DNA of 64,000 nt from DASZBX01 sp035943635 (GCA_035943635.1 DASZBX010000081.1:4059-68058), one strand, 5' to 3'. Shown: positions 1 to 9,547, numbered from the stretch's first letter. Translations and numbers: made by a program. The notes: generated by a model from the letters alone, not told the origin.

Positions 1-563
1 TCATCGGCTACCGGCGCGGCCGCCGGCACCTGCACGAGCTGCCCGCCCGCGCGGTCACCCGGCAGCGGGCGGCCGTGGGCATGGTCTTCCAGCAGTTCCA
101 CCTCTTCCCGCACATGACCGTGCTGGAGAACCTGACCGAGGCGCCGCGCGCGCACGGGCTGGCCGACAAGGCGCAGGCCGCCGACACAGCCCGCGAGTTG
201 CTCGCCCGGGTCGGACTGGCCGGACGGGAGAACGCCTACCCGCGGCAGCTGTCCGGCGGGCAGCAGCAGCGGGTCGCGATCGCCCGGGCGCTCGCCCTGC
301 GGCCCCGGCTGCTGCTGTTCGACGAGCCGACCAGCGCGCTCGACCCCGAACTGGTCGGCGAGGTGCTCGGCGTGATCAAGGACCTGGCCGCCGACGGCAT
401 GACGATGATCGTGGTCACCCACGAGATCGGCTTCGCCCGCGAGGCCGCCGACCACGCGGTCTTCATGGACGGCGGCCGCATCCTCGAGTCCGGGGCGCCC
501 GCCGACATCCTGGCCTCCCCCCGGCACGAGCGGACCAAAGCATTCCTCGACGCCGTGCTGTGA
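1..563 (+). CDS. Polar amino-acid ABC transporter ATP-binding protein (5' end outside window)
   Basis: This cytoplasmic ATPase would power uptake of a polar amino acid. The reading frame is open from base 3, so the start codon and Walker A lie upstream of the window. Visible in order are a Q-loop (VFQQFHLFPHMTVLENL), the signature LSGGQQQRVAIARAL, Walker B LLLFDEPTSALDPE and the H-loop VVTHE, all canonical for the GlnQ/HisP family. The next gene, 66 bases on, is a matching binding lipoprotein, so the permease is probably upstream. The exact substrate cannot be read from the ATPase. Confidence 0.95.
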   Translation, partial: IGYRRGRRHLHELPARAVTRQRAAVGMVFQQFHLFPHMTVLENLTEAPRAHGLADKAQAADTARELLARVGLAGRENAYPRQLSGGQQQRVAIARALALRPRLLLFDEPTSALDPELVGEVLGVIKDLAADGMTMIVVTHEIGFAREAADHAVFMDGGRILESGAPADILASPRHERTKAFLDAVL

Positions 564-629
564 CCCGCACTCCCTGACTGTTCTGCCGCGTTCACCTCCC
601 GTCCCACCTCACCAGAAAGCAGCTTCCCC

Positions 630-1637
630 ATGCCCAGTTCTCGCTCTTCCCGCTCCCCGCGAACAACCGCGCACCTTCGACGCGTCCGCCGAATCAGTCC
701 ATGGATAGCCTCGGCAGTGGCCGGTCTGCTCCTGCTCAGCGCATGCAGCTCGGCCAGTTCCAGCAGTGCGGCACCGGCGGCCGTCGCCCTGGCGACCGGC
801 GCGTCGACCGCCTATCCGACCCAGGACGTGGTGGCCCCCATCACGGCGGACAGCACGCTCAAGGCCGAACTGGCCAGCGCGGACCCCGGCAACAACGGCA
901 CTCTGACCCTCGGTACCTCGCCCTTCCCGGGCCTGACCTCCATGCCGCACAACGGCACCTTGTCGGACGGCACGGTGATCGGCGCGGACGTCGACCTGCG
1001 CAACGCGGTCGCCAAGCTACTGGGCATCAGCTGGAACGTGCAGGACGGCACGTTCGCCACCATCATCCCCGGTGTGCAGAACGGCAAGTACCAGGTCGGG
1101 CAGGACAACTTCGGGGTCACCACGGCGCGCGAACAGGTGGTCGACTTCGCCACTTACCTGACCGACGGCCAGTCCTTCCTCGCCCCCGCCGACAGCAAGC
1201 TACCCGCCATCACCAAGGTCACCGACCTGTGCGGCCAGACCATAGGCACCACCGCGGGTTCGACCTTCCAGCAGATCCTGACCAAGGACGCCCCGCAGTG
1301 CGCCGCGGCAGGCAAGCCGGCCTACACGGTCGACTACTACTCGGACGACTCGGCGATCTGGCTCGGCCTGGCCAACGGCCGGCTCGACCTGTACTTCGGC
1401 GCCACCCTGAACCTGAAGTACGACTCGACCCACGTGGCCAACGTCAAGTTCCTCAGCCAGTTCAGCTCCACCAACGTGGGCTTCGTCACCGCCAAGGGCT
1501 CGCCGCTGGCCAAGGTGCTCAGCGACGCGGTCAACGAGCTGATCACCAGCGGCGACTACGCGAAGATCCTGGACAAGTGGGGCATCAACGGGTCCGGGGT
1601 GCAGACCTCCCAGGTCAACCCCGCGGCGAATCTCTGA
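630..1637 (+). CDS. Amino-acid ABC transporter substrate-binding lipoprotein
   Basis: This is an extracellular solute-binding protein of family 3 (335 aa) that should capture an amino acid for the ATPase encoded just upstream. The N-terminus has a basic stretch, a hydrophobic segment and a lipobox LLSAC with Cys near residue 39, so the mature protein is a lipoprotein. A poorly ordered Ser/Ala linker follows, then the two-lobed binding fold. The segment YQVGQDNFGVTTAREQVVDF is the usual family pattern. ATG is used as start, and a purine-rich stretch lies some 10 bases before it. A strong hairpin follows the stop codon. Confidence 0.92.
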   Translation: MPSSRSSRSPRTTAHLRRVRRISPWIASAVAGLLLLSACSSASSSSAAPAAVALATGASTAYPTQDVVAPITADSTLKAELASADPGNNGTLTLGTSPFPGLTSMPHNGTLSDGTVIGADVDLRNAVAKLLGISWNVQDGTFATIIPGVQNGKYQVGQDNFGVTTAREQVVDFATYLTDGQSFLAPADSKLPAITKVTDLCGQTIGTTAGSTFQQILTKDAPQCAAAGKPAYTVDYYSDDSAIWLGLANGRLDLYFGATLNLKYDSTHVANVKFLSQFSSTNVGFVTAKGSPLAKVLSDAVNELITSGDYAKILDKWGINGSGVQTSQVNPAANL

Positions 1638-1654
1638 CCGCTGCTACGGCTGGA

Positions 1655-1685
1655 GGCCCTGGCCGGGCGGAAGTCGGCCAGGGCC
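1655..1685. terminator. Bidirectional hairpin between convergent genes
   Basis: An 11-bp perfect stem (GGCCCTGGCCG paired with CGGCCAGGGCC) closes a 9-base loop. It lies 18 bases after the stop of the binding protein and downstream of the convergent LuxR gene. There is no T-run, as is usual in this GC range. It probably stops transcription in both directions. Confidence 0.65.
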
Positions 1686-1777
1686 GGGAACAGTGACCGC
1701 GGGCGGCCCCGCCCGCAGCTGATCCGGTCCCGGCCCGGCCGCCCTTCCCGGCGTCCGGGCCGATAGATCAGGCATGG

Positions 1778-3100
1778 TCAGTACGGCGCCGGACACGCCT
1801 CCAACACGTTCCCGACCACGTCCAGTTCCGCCCACGTGGCCGCCAGCTGGACCCGCGACGCCACGCCGAGCTTCCGGAATATCTTCCGCAGGTGGAAGGC
1901 GATCGTGTGCCGGGACAGGTACAGCTGATCGGCGGCCTGCCGGTTGGTGAACCCCTCGGCGACCAGGCGCGCGACCGCGTACTCGGTGTCCGTCAGCCCG
2001 GCCACCCCGCTCGACGGCAGGTCGCTCTCCCGCTGCTGGACGGCGGTGTTGATCCGCCTCAGCCGGCTTTTCACCCGGCAGGAGTCGCGCAGCGAGCCGA
2101 TCTCGGCGTACCCGGTCCGCGCGTTCTCGAGGTTCTCCGCGGCCTTCGGCCGTTCCGGCTCCTGCCCGGACAGCAGTCTGCCGACGTCCTCGATCGCCGA
2201 GGCCTGCGCCCAGCGGTCGATGTGCAGCTGCGCCGCCCAGGCCAGTTTGTCCGCGTCGTCCTCGAAGAGTCCGACCGCGTGCACCGCGGCCGCCTCGACG
2301 GAGCGCACGGTCGGGTTCGCCGCAGCCAGCAGGTGCGCGGCCCGGACCCCTTCCTCCGCCAGGGCCCGCTCGCCGCATTTGAGCATCAGCCGGACCAGCC
2401 AGGGCGCCGCGGCCGGCTCGGAGATCAGCAGCTGCCGGGTGATCGGCCCGGGCACCAGCAACTCGGCGGCCAGCCTGGCCACCTTGTCGCGGCCCTTCTC
2501 CGCCTCCGCGATCTGCAGGATCACCCAGGCCGACTGCCCCGGCGGCAGCATCTTGCGTCCGAAGATGGCGTCTTCTTCCATGCACTGCGCGTAGTGCAGC
2601 GCGATCGAGAGGTCGCCCCGGCGCAGCGCAGTCAGCGCCATGACGAAGTTCCCCAGCGGGGTCCACGCCTTGAGCCCGATCTCCTCGGCCTTGCGCAGCC
2701 CGGTCGACGCCAGCAACGCCGCCTTCGCGAAGTCCCCGGCAGCCGCGGAGACCGTCGCCCGGACCAGCACCGTAGCCACGGCGAGCTGCTCGTCCTTCTT
2801 CGCCTCGTCCGACGCGTCGATCGTGTCGAGCACCCGCTGCGCCTGGTAGGTACGCCGGATCTGGGACAACAGCAGCGCCAGCCACAGCCCTGCGTAGTGC
2901 GTGCAGGTCTCGCCGCATTCGTCGCCGGCACCCTGGAACGCCGCCTCGGCGAACTTGATCCCGCTCTCCAGGTGGCCGACCAGCCATGAGCTACGCGAGC
3001 GCGCGAGGAAGTCAGCGGTCTCGCACGAGGTCGGCATACGTACCGGGCAGAGTGTCTCGTTCCGGATGACAACGCTTTGGCTTCCGGTACCGTTCAGCAT
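1778..3100 (-). CDS. LuxR-family transcriptional regulator without ATPase domain
   Basis: A 440-aa cytoplasmic DNA-binding protein. The last 65 residues form a LuxR/GerE helix-turn-helix (LTDTEYAVARLVAEGFTNRQ, then SRHTIAFHLRKIFRKLG). The preceding 350 residues are Ala/Leu-rich helices resembling the TPR-like region of large LAL regulators. The N-terminal P-loop ATPase of those proteins is absent, so this is either a short family member or a truncated one. I chose the ATG at 3100, which has a G-rich stretch five bases before it, over a TTG one codon upstream. It faces the amino-acid transporter but nothing shows that it controls it. Confidence 0.8.
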   Translation of the reverse strand: MLNGTGSQSVVIRNETLCPVRMPTSCETADFLARSRSSWLVGHLESGIKFAEAAFQGAGDECGETCTHYAGLWLALLLSQIRRTYQAQRVLDTIDASDEAKKDEQLAVATVLVRATVSAAAGDFAKAALLASTGLRKAEEIGLKAWTPLGNFVMALTALRRGDLSIALHYAQCMEEDAIFGRKMLPPGQSAWVILQIAEAEKGRDKVARLAAELLVPGPITRQLLISEPAAAPWLVRLMLKCGERALAEEGVRAAHLLAAANPTVRSVEAAAVHAVGLFEDDADKLAWAAQLHIDRWAQASAIEDVGRLLSGQEPERPKAAENLENARTGYAEIGSLRDSCRVKSRLRRINTAVQQRESDLPSSGVAGLTDTEYAVARLVAEGFTNRQAADQLYLSRHTIAFHLRKIFRKLGVASRVQLAATWAELDVVGNVLEACPAPY

Positions 3101-3336
3101 CAAGACCCCCAGTAGTTCTTGATCTATAAAGTTTTCCCGTTGTTCCCGCCGTTATGCGTGGAGTATTCCCAGTTAAATTCAGCACTTACTTCATGGGGTT
3201 CCAGCGCCCCTCACCCCGGAAGTATAGGTATGCGCTCATTCCCCGTCAACCTCAATGAAATACCGACAAATTCTTGATATTTGCTCGGCGGCGGGTTCGG
3301 GGGTGGGCTGGTTGCGTCGCCTTGATTGTGTTGCGG

Positions 3337-4716
3337 CTATTGCCATCCCTCTATGCGTTCCTCGGACCACGCCGTTGTTCCTGCGGACGGGCGGGCGGTT
3401 GCTGCGGCAACGCTCACAGCCGCGCGGTGCAGGGAGCCGGGGAGGCCGCCCCAGTCGTATGCGGTCTCGGAATGCTCGGTCTGGTCCACTCCGATCATCT
3501 CGGCTTCGGCGCTCACGCGGAGGCCGATCGTCTTGTGCACCAGCTTCGCCAGCAGATAGGAGAGCACGAAAGAGTACGCCAGGACGATTCCCGCACCTTC
3601 GGCTTGCGCTCCGAGTTGGTCCAGGCCGCCGCCGTAGAACAGGCCGGGTCGCGCGCCGTCGGAGAATCCGGCCACCTCGTCCGGCGCGGCGAGCAGGCCG
3701 ATCAGCAGCGTGCCGACGATGCCGCCGACCAGGTGCACGCCGACCACGTCCAGCGAGTCGTCGAAGCCGAAGCGGTGTTTGAAGTTCACCGCGTAGCAGC
3801 ACACGAATCCGGCGATCAGGCCGACGAAGAGCGCCCCGATCGGGGAGACCGACGCGCAGGCCGGGGTGATCGCGACCATGCCGGCCACCGCACCCGAGGC
3901 GGCGCCGATGGTGGTGAACGTGCCGTGCTGGATCTTCTCCGCGACGAGCCAGCCGATCACGGCGGTACAGGCGGCGATCTGGGTCGTGAAGAAGACCATC
4001 GACGCCTGGCCGGAGGCGGTCAGCGCGGAACCGGCGTTGAACCCGAACCAGCCGAACCACAACAATGCCCCGCCGACCATCACGAGCGGCACGTTGTGCG
4101 GGCGCATCGGGTCTTTCCCGAACCCGATGCGCTTGCCGAGCACCAGGGCGCAGGCCAGCGCCCCGGCACCCGAGTTGATCTCCACCGCGGTGCCACCGGC
4201 GAAGTCCATCACGTGCAGCTTCGCGGTGAGGAAGCCGTTCGGGGAGAAGACCCAGTGCGCCACCGGGAAGTAGATCAGTGTCACCCATCCGGCGACATAC
4301 ACGGCCCAGCCGACGAACTTCGTCCGGTCGGCGATGGCGCCGGAGATCAGCGCCGGGGTGATGATGGCGAACATCAGCTGGAAGCAGGCGACGGCGATGA
4401 TCGGCACACCGCTCGTCCCGTACGTCGCGGCGTGCGGGTCACCCTGGATGCCGCTGGAGACGCCGTGCATCCCCCATTGCGCGAGAGTGCCCCAGAAGCC
4501 GTTCCCATGCGGGTCGTTTGCGTTACCGAATGCTACCGACCATCCGTACAGCACCCACGCGACAGTGACTATAGCCATACAGATGAAATTCATCATCAGC
4601 ATGTTCAGGACGCTCTTCGCACGAACCATGCCACCGTAGAAGAACGCCAGCCCCGGCGTCATGAGCAGCACGAGCGCGGAACTGACGAGCACCCATGCGG
4701 TGTTGCCGGTATTCAC
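3337..4716 (-). CDS. amt: Ammonium transporter (Amt family)
   Basis: A 459-aa integral membrane channel for ammonium/ammonia uptake. It opens with MNTGNTAWVLVSSALVLLMT and FFYGGMVRAKSVLNMLMMN, the first helices of Amt proteins. Later family stretches include the pore-region DFAGGTAVEINSG and the conserved DDSLDVVGVHLVGGIVGTLL with its pore His. A hydrophilic C-terminal tail follows the last helix. The GTG start at 4716 has AAGGAAC upstream. No glnK or glnD follows, so unlike the common actinomycete amtB-glnK-glnD operon this is a solitary amt gene. Confidence 0.93.
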   Translation of the reverse strand: MNTGNTAWVLVSSALVLLMTPGLAFFYGGMVRAKSVLNMLMMNFICMAIVTVAWVLYGWSVAFGNANDPHGNGFWGTLAQWGMHGVSSGIQGDPHAATYGTSGVPIIAVACFQLMFAIITPALISGAIADRTKFVGWAVYVAGWVTLIYFPVAHWVFSPNGFLTAKLHVMDFAGGTAVEINSGAGALACALVLGKRIGFGKDPMRPHNVPLVMVGGALLWFGWFGFNAGSALTASGQASMVFFTTQIAACTAVIGWLVAEKIQHGTFTTIGAASGAVAGMVAITPACASVSPIGALFVGLIAGFVCCYAVNFKHRFGFDDSLDVVGVHLVGGIVGTLLIGLLAAPDEVAGFSDGARPGLFYGGGLDQLGAQAEGAGIVLAYSFVLSYLLAKLVHKTIGLRVSAEAEMIGVDQTEHSETAYDWGGLPGSLHRAAVSVAAATARPSAGTTAWSEERIEGWQ

Positions 4717-4822
4717 AGTTACTGTTCCTTCGACTGGCGACGGCGCGTGGCAAGGTCAGGAAGTCGACGCAATGCCCCAACACGATTTCGGCGCAGTGTT
4801 AACAGGAACAGCACGAAATGTT

Positions 4823-5310
4823 TCATCCACATGACGAAAGCAACGCCCAGGTTACGACTTGTCGACACAGCTCCGGAATCCACCGCAGCACAACCCACGC
4901 CGTAGGCGAAGCCTCCAACCGAGTCACATCGCCGGCCTGCTGCGCCGCCCTGGCAGATTTCGCGCGCCGTTCCAACAGAAGGTCAGCCGTCCCGAAGACC
5001 AACGCCGCCGCAACCATGATCGCCGCGCCATAACGACTGTAACTAGCGGCATTGGAGTAGTTGGACTCATGCCCGTGAACATGCGTGAGCCGGCCGAAGA
5101 AGAGCGTCGCGGCAACAGCCGTCCCCAGCGACATGCCCATCCGTTGCCCGGTCTGGACCATCGCCGCCGCAGTACCTCTACCAGCCGGGGACACATACTG
5201 CAGCGCCAGCGTCTGATTGGGCCCGATGACCAACCCGCTCCCCAGCCGGGCCACCAACAACGGAGCCAGTATCTCCAACCACAGCATGCCATGCGTGTAG
5301 TCGTGAATGA
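4823..5310 (-). pseudogene. MFS drug-transporter remnant, C-terminal part only
   Basis: About 160 residues on the minus strand match the last helices of a 12- or 14-helix MFS exporter (LEILAPLLVARLGSGLVIGP, then a helix with GQRMGMSLGTAVAATLFFG). Upstream of the HDYTHGM region the frame runs into sequence whose sense is on the other strand, a TetR regulator. The N-terminal two thirds of the exporter, its promoter and its start are therefore missing. The junction is near 5310-5318. The fragment can have no transport function. Confidence 0.75.
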
Positions 5311-5317
5311 TCACAGC

Positions 5318-5710
5318 CGTCACTGCGACCTGCCCGGGCGGATCCTGTTCGCGCCCACGCCCGCGTTCCTGGCAGTCTCCGAGCAGAACCTCGCCGCGCT
5401 CGACGGCCTCGGGCTCGGGATCGACCTGATGGCCGACATCACCGGCGCGGTCAGGGCCTACACCCGCGCGAGCACGCACGACGAGATCACCCGCGCCCAG
5501 CTGCGTACGCCGGAGGGCTGGACGTCCGACCGGGACGTGAAGGACGCGAACACCGTGCGACTGAACTGGCTGCTGAGCGCGGGCTACTATCCGACGTACG
5601 AGCGCTATGTCCGCGAGGGTTCGCCCCGGAACGAACAGCAGGCCCGGTTCGAGTTCGGTCTCGACTGCCTACTCGACGGGATCGCGGCCAGGTTGAACAT
5701 CAGTAAGTAG
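5318..5710 (+). pseudogene. TetR-family regulator remnant, C-terminal ligand domain only
   Basis: About 130 residues on the plus strand match the tetracycline-repressor-like C-terminal domain (the stretch AFLAVSEQNLAALDGLGLG and the end FEFGLDCLLDGIAARL). The N-terminal helix-turn-helix is gone, because the reading frame upstream is the antisense of an MFS gene. Paired with the neighbouring MFS fragment, this looks like an ordinary divergent TetR/MFS resistance pair that lost both 5' ends and the shared promoter in one deletion. Confidence 0.72.
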
Positions 5711-5734
5711 CGTGGCGCCGGGTGCAACCGCGTA

Positions 5735-6487
5735 CTACGACAATCCGCGCATCATGTCGTTGAACCTCTTGGTGACGCCGACTTCGTCAGGACGCTGGGT
5801 GTCGCGGCGCACCACGGCCCGCGCGACCATAGCCTCGACCTCGTCGGTCGCCAGGATCTCCATCGTCTCGGCTATGTAGTCCGCCAACGGCATGGCCCGC
5901 GGGTCGTGTGCGTTCACGTCCATCAGGTCCGTCTGCGTATACGGCGGCGCTATCTCGATCACGTCCACATTCGTGTCCTGCAACCTATAGCGCAGCGACA
6001 GCGTATAAGAGTGCAGGGCCGCTTTCGCCGCCGAATACAGGGTCGACGACGCCAGCGGCGCGTAGCCGAGCATCGATGAGACGTTGATGATGGTCGCAGA
6101 CGGCTGCGCACGCAAATGAGTGATCAGCGCCGAGTTCAACCGGATCGGGCCGAGCAGGTTGGTCGACACGATCGCGGTGAGCTGTTCGTCGTCGATCGGC
6201 TCGGTCGGGTCGTCGTCGAACATGATTCCGGCGTTGTTGACCACGACGTTCAGGTCCGGATACGACTCCAGCACCCGCGGCACGACGGCGGCGATGGCGG
6301 CCGGGTCGGACACGTCCAGCTGCACGGCGTGTATCCCCGGGTTCCTCTCCATCACCTCGCCGAGCAACTCGGTGCGCCGTCCAGCGATGACCACCCGGTT
6401 GTCCCGCCGGTGCAGTTCCTCGACCAGGCTGCGTCCGATGCCGGAGCCGCCGCCGGTGATCAGGACCGTGTTGCCGCTGAGCTTCAC
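5735..6487 (-). CDS. Short-chain dehydrogenase/reductase (DltE-like)
   Basis: A 250-aa classical SDR, a soluble NAD(P)-dependent oxidoreductase. The cofactor motif TGGGSGIG lies at residues 11-18, NNAG near residue 88, and the catalytic Ser (INVSS) and YxxxK (LYSAAK) follow at the expected spacing. The GTG start overlaps the stop of the upstream NmrA-like gene by four bases, so the two are translationally coupled. It is the last gene of the six-gene catabolic operon. The substrate is unknown; the best overall resemblance is to DltE/YvaG-type oxidoreductases. Confidence 0.88.
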   Translation of the reverse strand: MKLSGNTVLITGGGSGIGRSLVEELHRRDNRVVIAGRRTELLGEVMERNPGIHAVQLDVSDPAAIAAVVPRVLESYPDLNVVVNNAGIMFDDDPTEPIDDEQLTAIVSTNLLGPIRLNSALITHLRAQPSATIINVSSMLGYAPLASSTLYSAAKAALHSYTLSLRYRLQDTNVDVIEIAPPYTQTDLMDVNAHDPRAMPLADYIAETMEILATDEVEAMVARAVVRRDTQRPDEVGVTKRFNDMMRGLS

Positions 6488-7365
6488 TGGGCTTCCTTCC
6501 CCTGGAATGCTTCGTACTGCCGGCGCACGTACTGTTCGAACGTGGTCGGCGGGCGCCCGAGCAGCCAGGTCAGCACGTTCGGGTTGCCCACGAAGTCATG
6601 GCTGCTGTAGCGCGCGGTGATGGCCCGCAGGACCCTGACCTGGTGGGCGAACTCGGCCGGGTCCGCGTCGCCGGCCCAGGCCTTGAGATAGGTGTCGGCG
6701 TCGATCTCCCGCACCTCGATCTCCCGCCCCAGCACGCGCGAGATGATCTCACCGAGTTCGTGCGCGGTGTACCGGCCCGGCGCGACGAGTTCGTAGGTGG
6801 CGCCGGAGTGCTGCTCACTGTCCTGGAGCACCATGGCCGCCACGTCCGTCACGTCGCCGAGGTCGACCAGCGACTGGCGCCGCTGCAGCGACCAGGAGAG
6901 CTCGAACACGCCCTTCTGGAACACCGGGCGCAGCTTGAGCGGCAGCATGTAGTTCGACGGTTGCAGGATGGTGAACTCCAGGCCGGAGGAGAGCAGGTGC
7001 TCCTCGATGTCGCGCTTGATCTCGTGCTGGACCAGGTCCGTCGTGATCGCATGCAGCACCGAGCTGAGCACCAGGTGCTGCACGCCCTCGGCCTTGGCTG
7101 CGTCGACGATCGCGAAGCCCATGTCGCGTTCGCGCGGGTGGATCGTGGGGCCGACGTGGTAGATCTTCTGCACGCCGCTGACGGCCCGGGCCATCACGGC
7201 CGGCTCGGAGATGTCGCCGACCACCACCTCCTCGACGCCCAGGGCGCGCAGCCTTTCGGCCGAGGCCTGCGACCGGACGCAGGCGCGGACCGGCAGGTTC
7301 GCGGCCTGCAGTTTGGGGATGAGCAGGTTGCCCTGATTGCCGTTCGCGGCGGTCACCAGGATCAT
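6484..7365 (-). CDS. NmrA-like NAD(P)-binding protein (atypical SDR)
   Basis: A 293-aa single-domain Rossmann protein of the NmrA/QOR2 group. The N-terminal MILVTAANGNQGNLLIPKL carries a slightly degenerate GxxGxxG (AANGNQG). SSVLHA and the FTILQPSNYM segment, both typical of the family, follow. Members bind NADP(H) and act as redox sensors or reductases. The ATG is preceded by AAGGGA. It overlaps the downstream SDR by four bases and sits 80 bases after the amidohydrolase. A deletion-shortened relative lies at the head of the same operon (11226-11471). Confidence 0.85.
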   Translation of the reverse strand: MILVTAANGNQGNLLIPKLQAANLPVRACVRSQASAERLRALGVEEVVVGDISEPAVMARAVSGVQKIYHVGPTIHPRERDMGFAIVDAAKAEGVQHLVLSSVLHAITTDLVQHEIKRDIEEHLLSSGLEFTILQPSNYMLPLKLRPVFQKGVFELSWSLQRRQSLVDLGDVTDVAAMVLQDSEQHSGATYELVAPGRYTAHELGEIISRVLGREIEVREIDADTYLKAWAGDADPAEFAHQVRVLRAITARYSSHDFVGNPNVLTWLLGRPPTTFEQYVRRQYEAFQGKEAQ

Positions 7366-7445
7366 GGGGGTCCCTTCGGCTCGTGGTCTGGGGTCGGTCC
7401 GTCAGTGCTCTGTCGTTCTTTGCCCGGTAGGTCGGCGGTCCGCCG

Positions 7446-8576
7446 TCACCTGACCCGGGAGCCGCCGATCCACACGCCGCGCACGTCCCGGGTGGCCGAG
7501 ATGTCCCGGGTCGGGTCGCCGCCGACCAGCAGCAGGTCGGCCCGGCGGCCGGTCGCGACGGAGCCCCGGTCGGCCAGCCCGAAGGTCTCGGCCGCCAGTA
7601 CGGTGGCCCCGCGCAGCACCTCCACCGGGGTCAGGCCCGCGCGGACCATCCGTTCCATCTCCTCATGGATGGACGCGCCGTGCGGGAGCTGGGCCGGGGC
7701 CTTGAGGTTGTCGTTCGCGTCGGTGCCGACCAGGACGGTCATCCCGGCCCGCTGGAAGGTGACCACGGTCGCCTCGGCGTGGGAGTACTCCATCCGGAAC
7801 GCGGGCCGGATCCGGCCGACCACGCGCATCAGCAGCTTGCCGCCGATGTTCGTGATCACGCCCTGCATCATCGTCAGGGTCGGGATGATCACGGTCGGCT
7901 TCTCGGCCAGCAGCGCCTCGAACTCGGCGTCCAGGTCGCTCGTCAGGGACGCGTGGGTGACGATGTCCACGTCCGCGCGCACGGCCGTGGCCAGCGTGTC
8001 GGCGCTGACCACGTGCGCGATGGTCATCGTGCCGGCAGCGCGGGCCGCGGCGGCGATGGCGGCGACGGTGGCCCCGTCCAGCGCCCTGGTGCCGGGGATC
8101 TTGGGGTCCTCGACCGCGATCTTGATGTAGTCGGAGCCCTCCGAGACCCGCTCGTCGACGAACCGGGCCGCGTCCTTCGGGCCGGAGACCGTGGTCGAGG
8201 CCGTGAAGCCCATGCTCTTGACGAAGACGGAGCCGGGCGCGCTGGCCAGGTAGCCGGCGCTGCGGACGGTCGGCAGCCCGGCGCGGCCCTTGAGCGTGGC
8301 GAGGTTGGCCAGGTCGTTGTTGCCCATGTCCAGCAGCGTGGTCACGCCCCACGTGGCGGACGCCTCGAGGTGCGCCACCTTGTCGACGTGCACGTGCGTG
8401 TCGATCAGCCCGGGCAGCAGCGTGCCCCCGGCGCCGTCGACCACGTTGTTCGGGTCGATGCCCTGCGTGGACGCGTCGGCGCTGATCACGCCGTCCTCGA
8501 TGACCACCGTGGTCGGTTCGCCGACGCGCTGCCCGTCGAACACCCGGACATTGGTGATGGCCGTGCCGGAGCTCAT
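7446..8576 (-). CDS. Metal-dependent amidohydrolase family protein
   Basis: A 376-aa cytoplasmic hydrolase of the imidazolonepropionase-like amidohydrolase superfamily. It has the small beta-sandwich at the N-terminus, then the metal motif HVHVDK (residues about 65-70), later His residues (AHVVSAD, THASL) and the Asp of VLVGTDANDN near the end. The ATG at 8576 was chosen for its strong GAGGAGG site and because translation upstream of it does not look like protein. It belongs to the minus-strand catabolic operon. The scissile bond is unknown; cyclic amides and lactones are usual substrates in the superfamily. Confidence 0.87.
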   Translation of the reverse strand: MSSGTAITNVRVFDGQRVGEPTTVVIEDGVISADASTQGIDPNNVVDGAGGTLLPGLIDTHVHVDKVAHLEASATWGVTTLLDMGNNDLANLATLKGRAGLPTVRSAGYLASAPGSVFVKSMGFTASTTVSGPKDAARFVDERVSEGSDYIKIAVEDPKIPGTRALDGATVAAIAAAARAAGTMTIAHVVSADTLATAVRADVDIVTHASLTSDLDAEFEALLAEKPTVIIPTLTMMQGVITNIGGKLLMRVVGRIRPAFRMEYSHAEATVVTFQRAGMTVLVGTDANDNLKAPAQLPHGASIHEEMERMVRAGLTPVEVLRGATVLAAETFGLADRGSVATGRRADLLLVGGDPTRDISATRDVRGVWIGGSRVR

Positions 8577-8635
8577 CTGGTTCCTCCTCGGATCATGGGA
8601 AGCCGGGACGGCGGGCGCCGCCCCGGCGCTCGGGC

Positions 8636-9547
8636 TCAGGCGCTCTTCTCCCGCACGGCGCACTCCAGCGCGAAGCCGAGCTGGCCCAGCTGCAGCCCTG
8701 CTCCGGCCCGGTGGAAGTCGACGCAGTGCCCGGCCGAGGCGACCAGCCGGGCGTCGACCCGGGGCGCGCCGGTGAAGGCGGCACCGAAGTCGCGCATCTG
8801 CTGCGCGTCGGTGATCCAGAGCCGGTCGAACTCGCCCTGGCGGCACTGCACCGGCACGGTGACCCTGGCGTTGACCTCGCGGACCCGGCCGATCCAGCCG
8901 TTGTTGATGTCGATCAGCTCGGCCCGAGGGATCAGTGTGTCCGAGGGGTGGCTGGCCTCGGGCATGACCTCGTCGTAGGTCCACTCCGGGCCGAACATCA
9001 CCCCGTCCTTCATCGGGCTGGGCAGGTCGATCATCAGGATGTCGGGCAGCGCGTTGAACCCGTCCCGGGCCTCGGCCGGCACCTGGAGCAGGCAGCCGGA
9101 GACGGCGATGCCCAGCAGCGGCCAGTCCGGCTGCCCGGCGGCGATCGCGGTGACCACGGCCCCGCCGATGGAGTGGCCGATCAGGAACACGCCCGAGGTA
9201 CCCGCGCCCCACTTCTGCCAGAGCTCGGCGATGACGTGGTCGAGCACCTCGGCGTTCTTCAGGATGATCGAGTCCGCGGGTTCGACCGGCGTGCTGCCGC
9301 CATAGGCCGGCCGGTCGACGGCGACGATCGGGATCCCCAGCGCCTCGGCCCGGTCGAGCAGCGAATACCCGGGGATGTCGAAGTAGTCCGAGGTGTATGT
9401 ACCGCCGTGCACGGCGATGACCAGGGGGACGTCCTGCGCGGCCGGCTTCTCGGCCGGGCGGCGCTTGCCGGTGACGGTGAATCCCTGCGCGGGGCCGGAG
9501 CCCGCCACGACGTGGGTGAACCCGTCGGGGTTCGAGGTGGAGGTCAT
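8636..9547 (-). CDS. Alpha/beta-fold hydrolase
   Basis: A 303-aa soluble hydrolase. The oxyanion region is VIAVHGGTY, the nucleophile elbow is GHSIGG (Ser near residue 124), and the C-terminal His lies in VASAGHCVDFH near residue 271. The acid is probably in the QGEFDRLW segment. The ATG at 9547 is preceded by AGGCAGGA. Its position between an FAD monooxygenase and an amidohydrolase suggests that it hydrolyses an intermediate of the same degradation route, as C-C or ester hydrolases do in aromatic catabolism. That role is inferred. Confidence 0.86.
   Translation of the reverse strand: MTSTSNPDGFTHVVAGSGPAQGFTVTGKRRPAEKPAAQDVPLVIAVHGGTYTSDYFDIPGYSLLDRAEALGIPIVAVDRPAYGGSTPVEPADSIILKNAEVLDHVIAELWQKWGAGTSGVFLIGHSIGGAVVTAIAAGQPDWPLLGIAVSGCLLQVPAEARDGFNALPDILMIDLPSPMKDGVMFGPEWTYDEVMPEASHPSDTLIPRAELIDINNGWIGRVREVNARVTVPVQCRQGEFDRLWITDAQQMRDFGAAFTGAPRVDARLVASAGHCVDFHRAGAGLQLGQLGFALECAVREKSA

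Noticed and set aside
4717..4822. Possible GlnR box upstream of amt (GTTAAC and GAAAT/GAAAC half-sites).
   Set aside because: The half-sites are present but separated by eight or nine bases instead of the usual six, so I do not call it.
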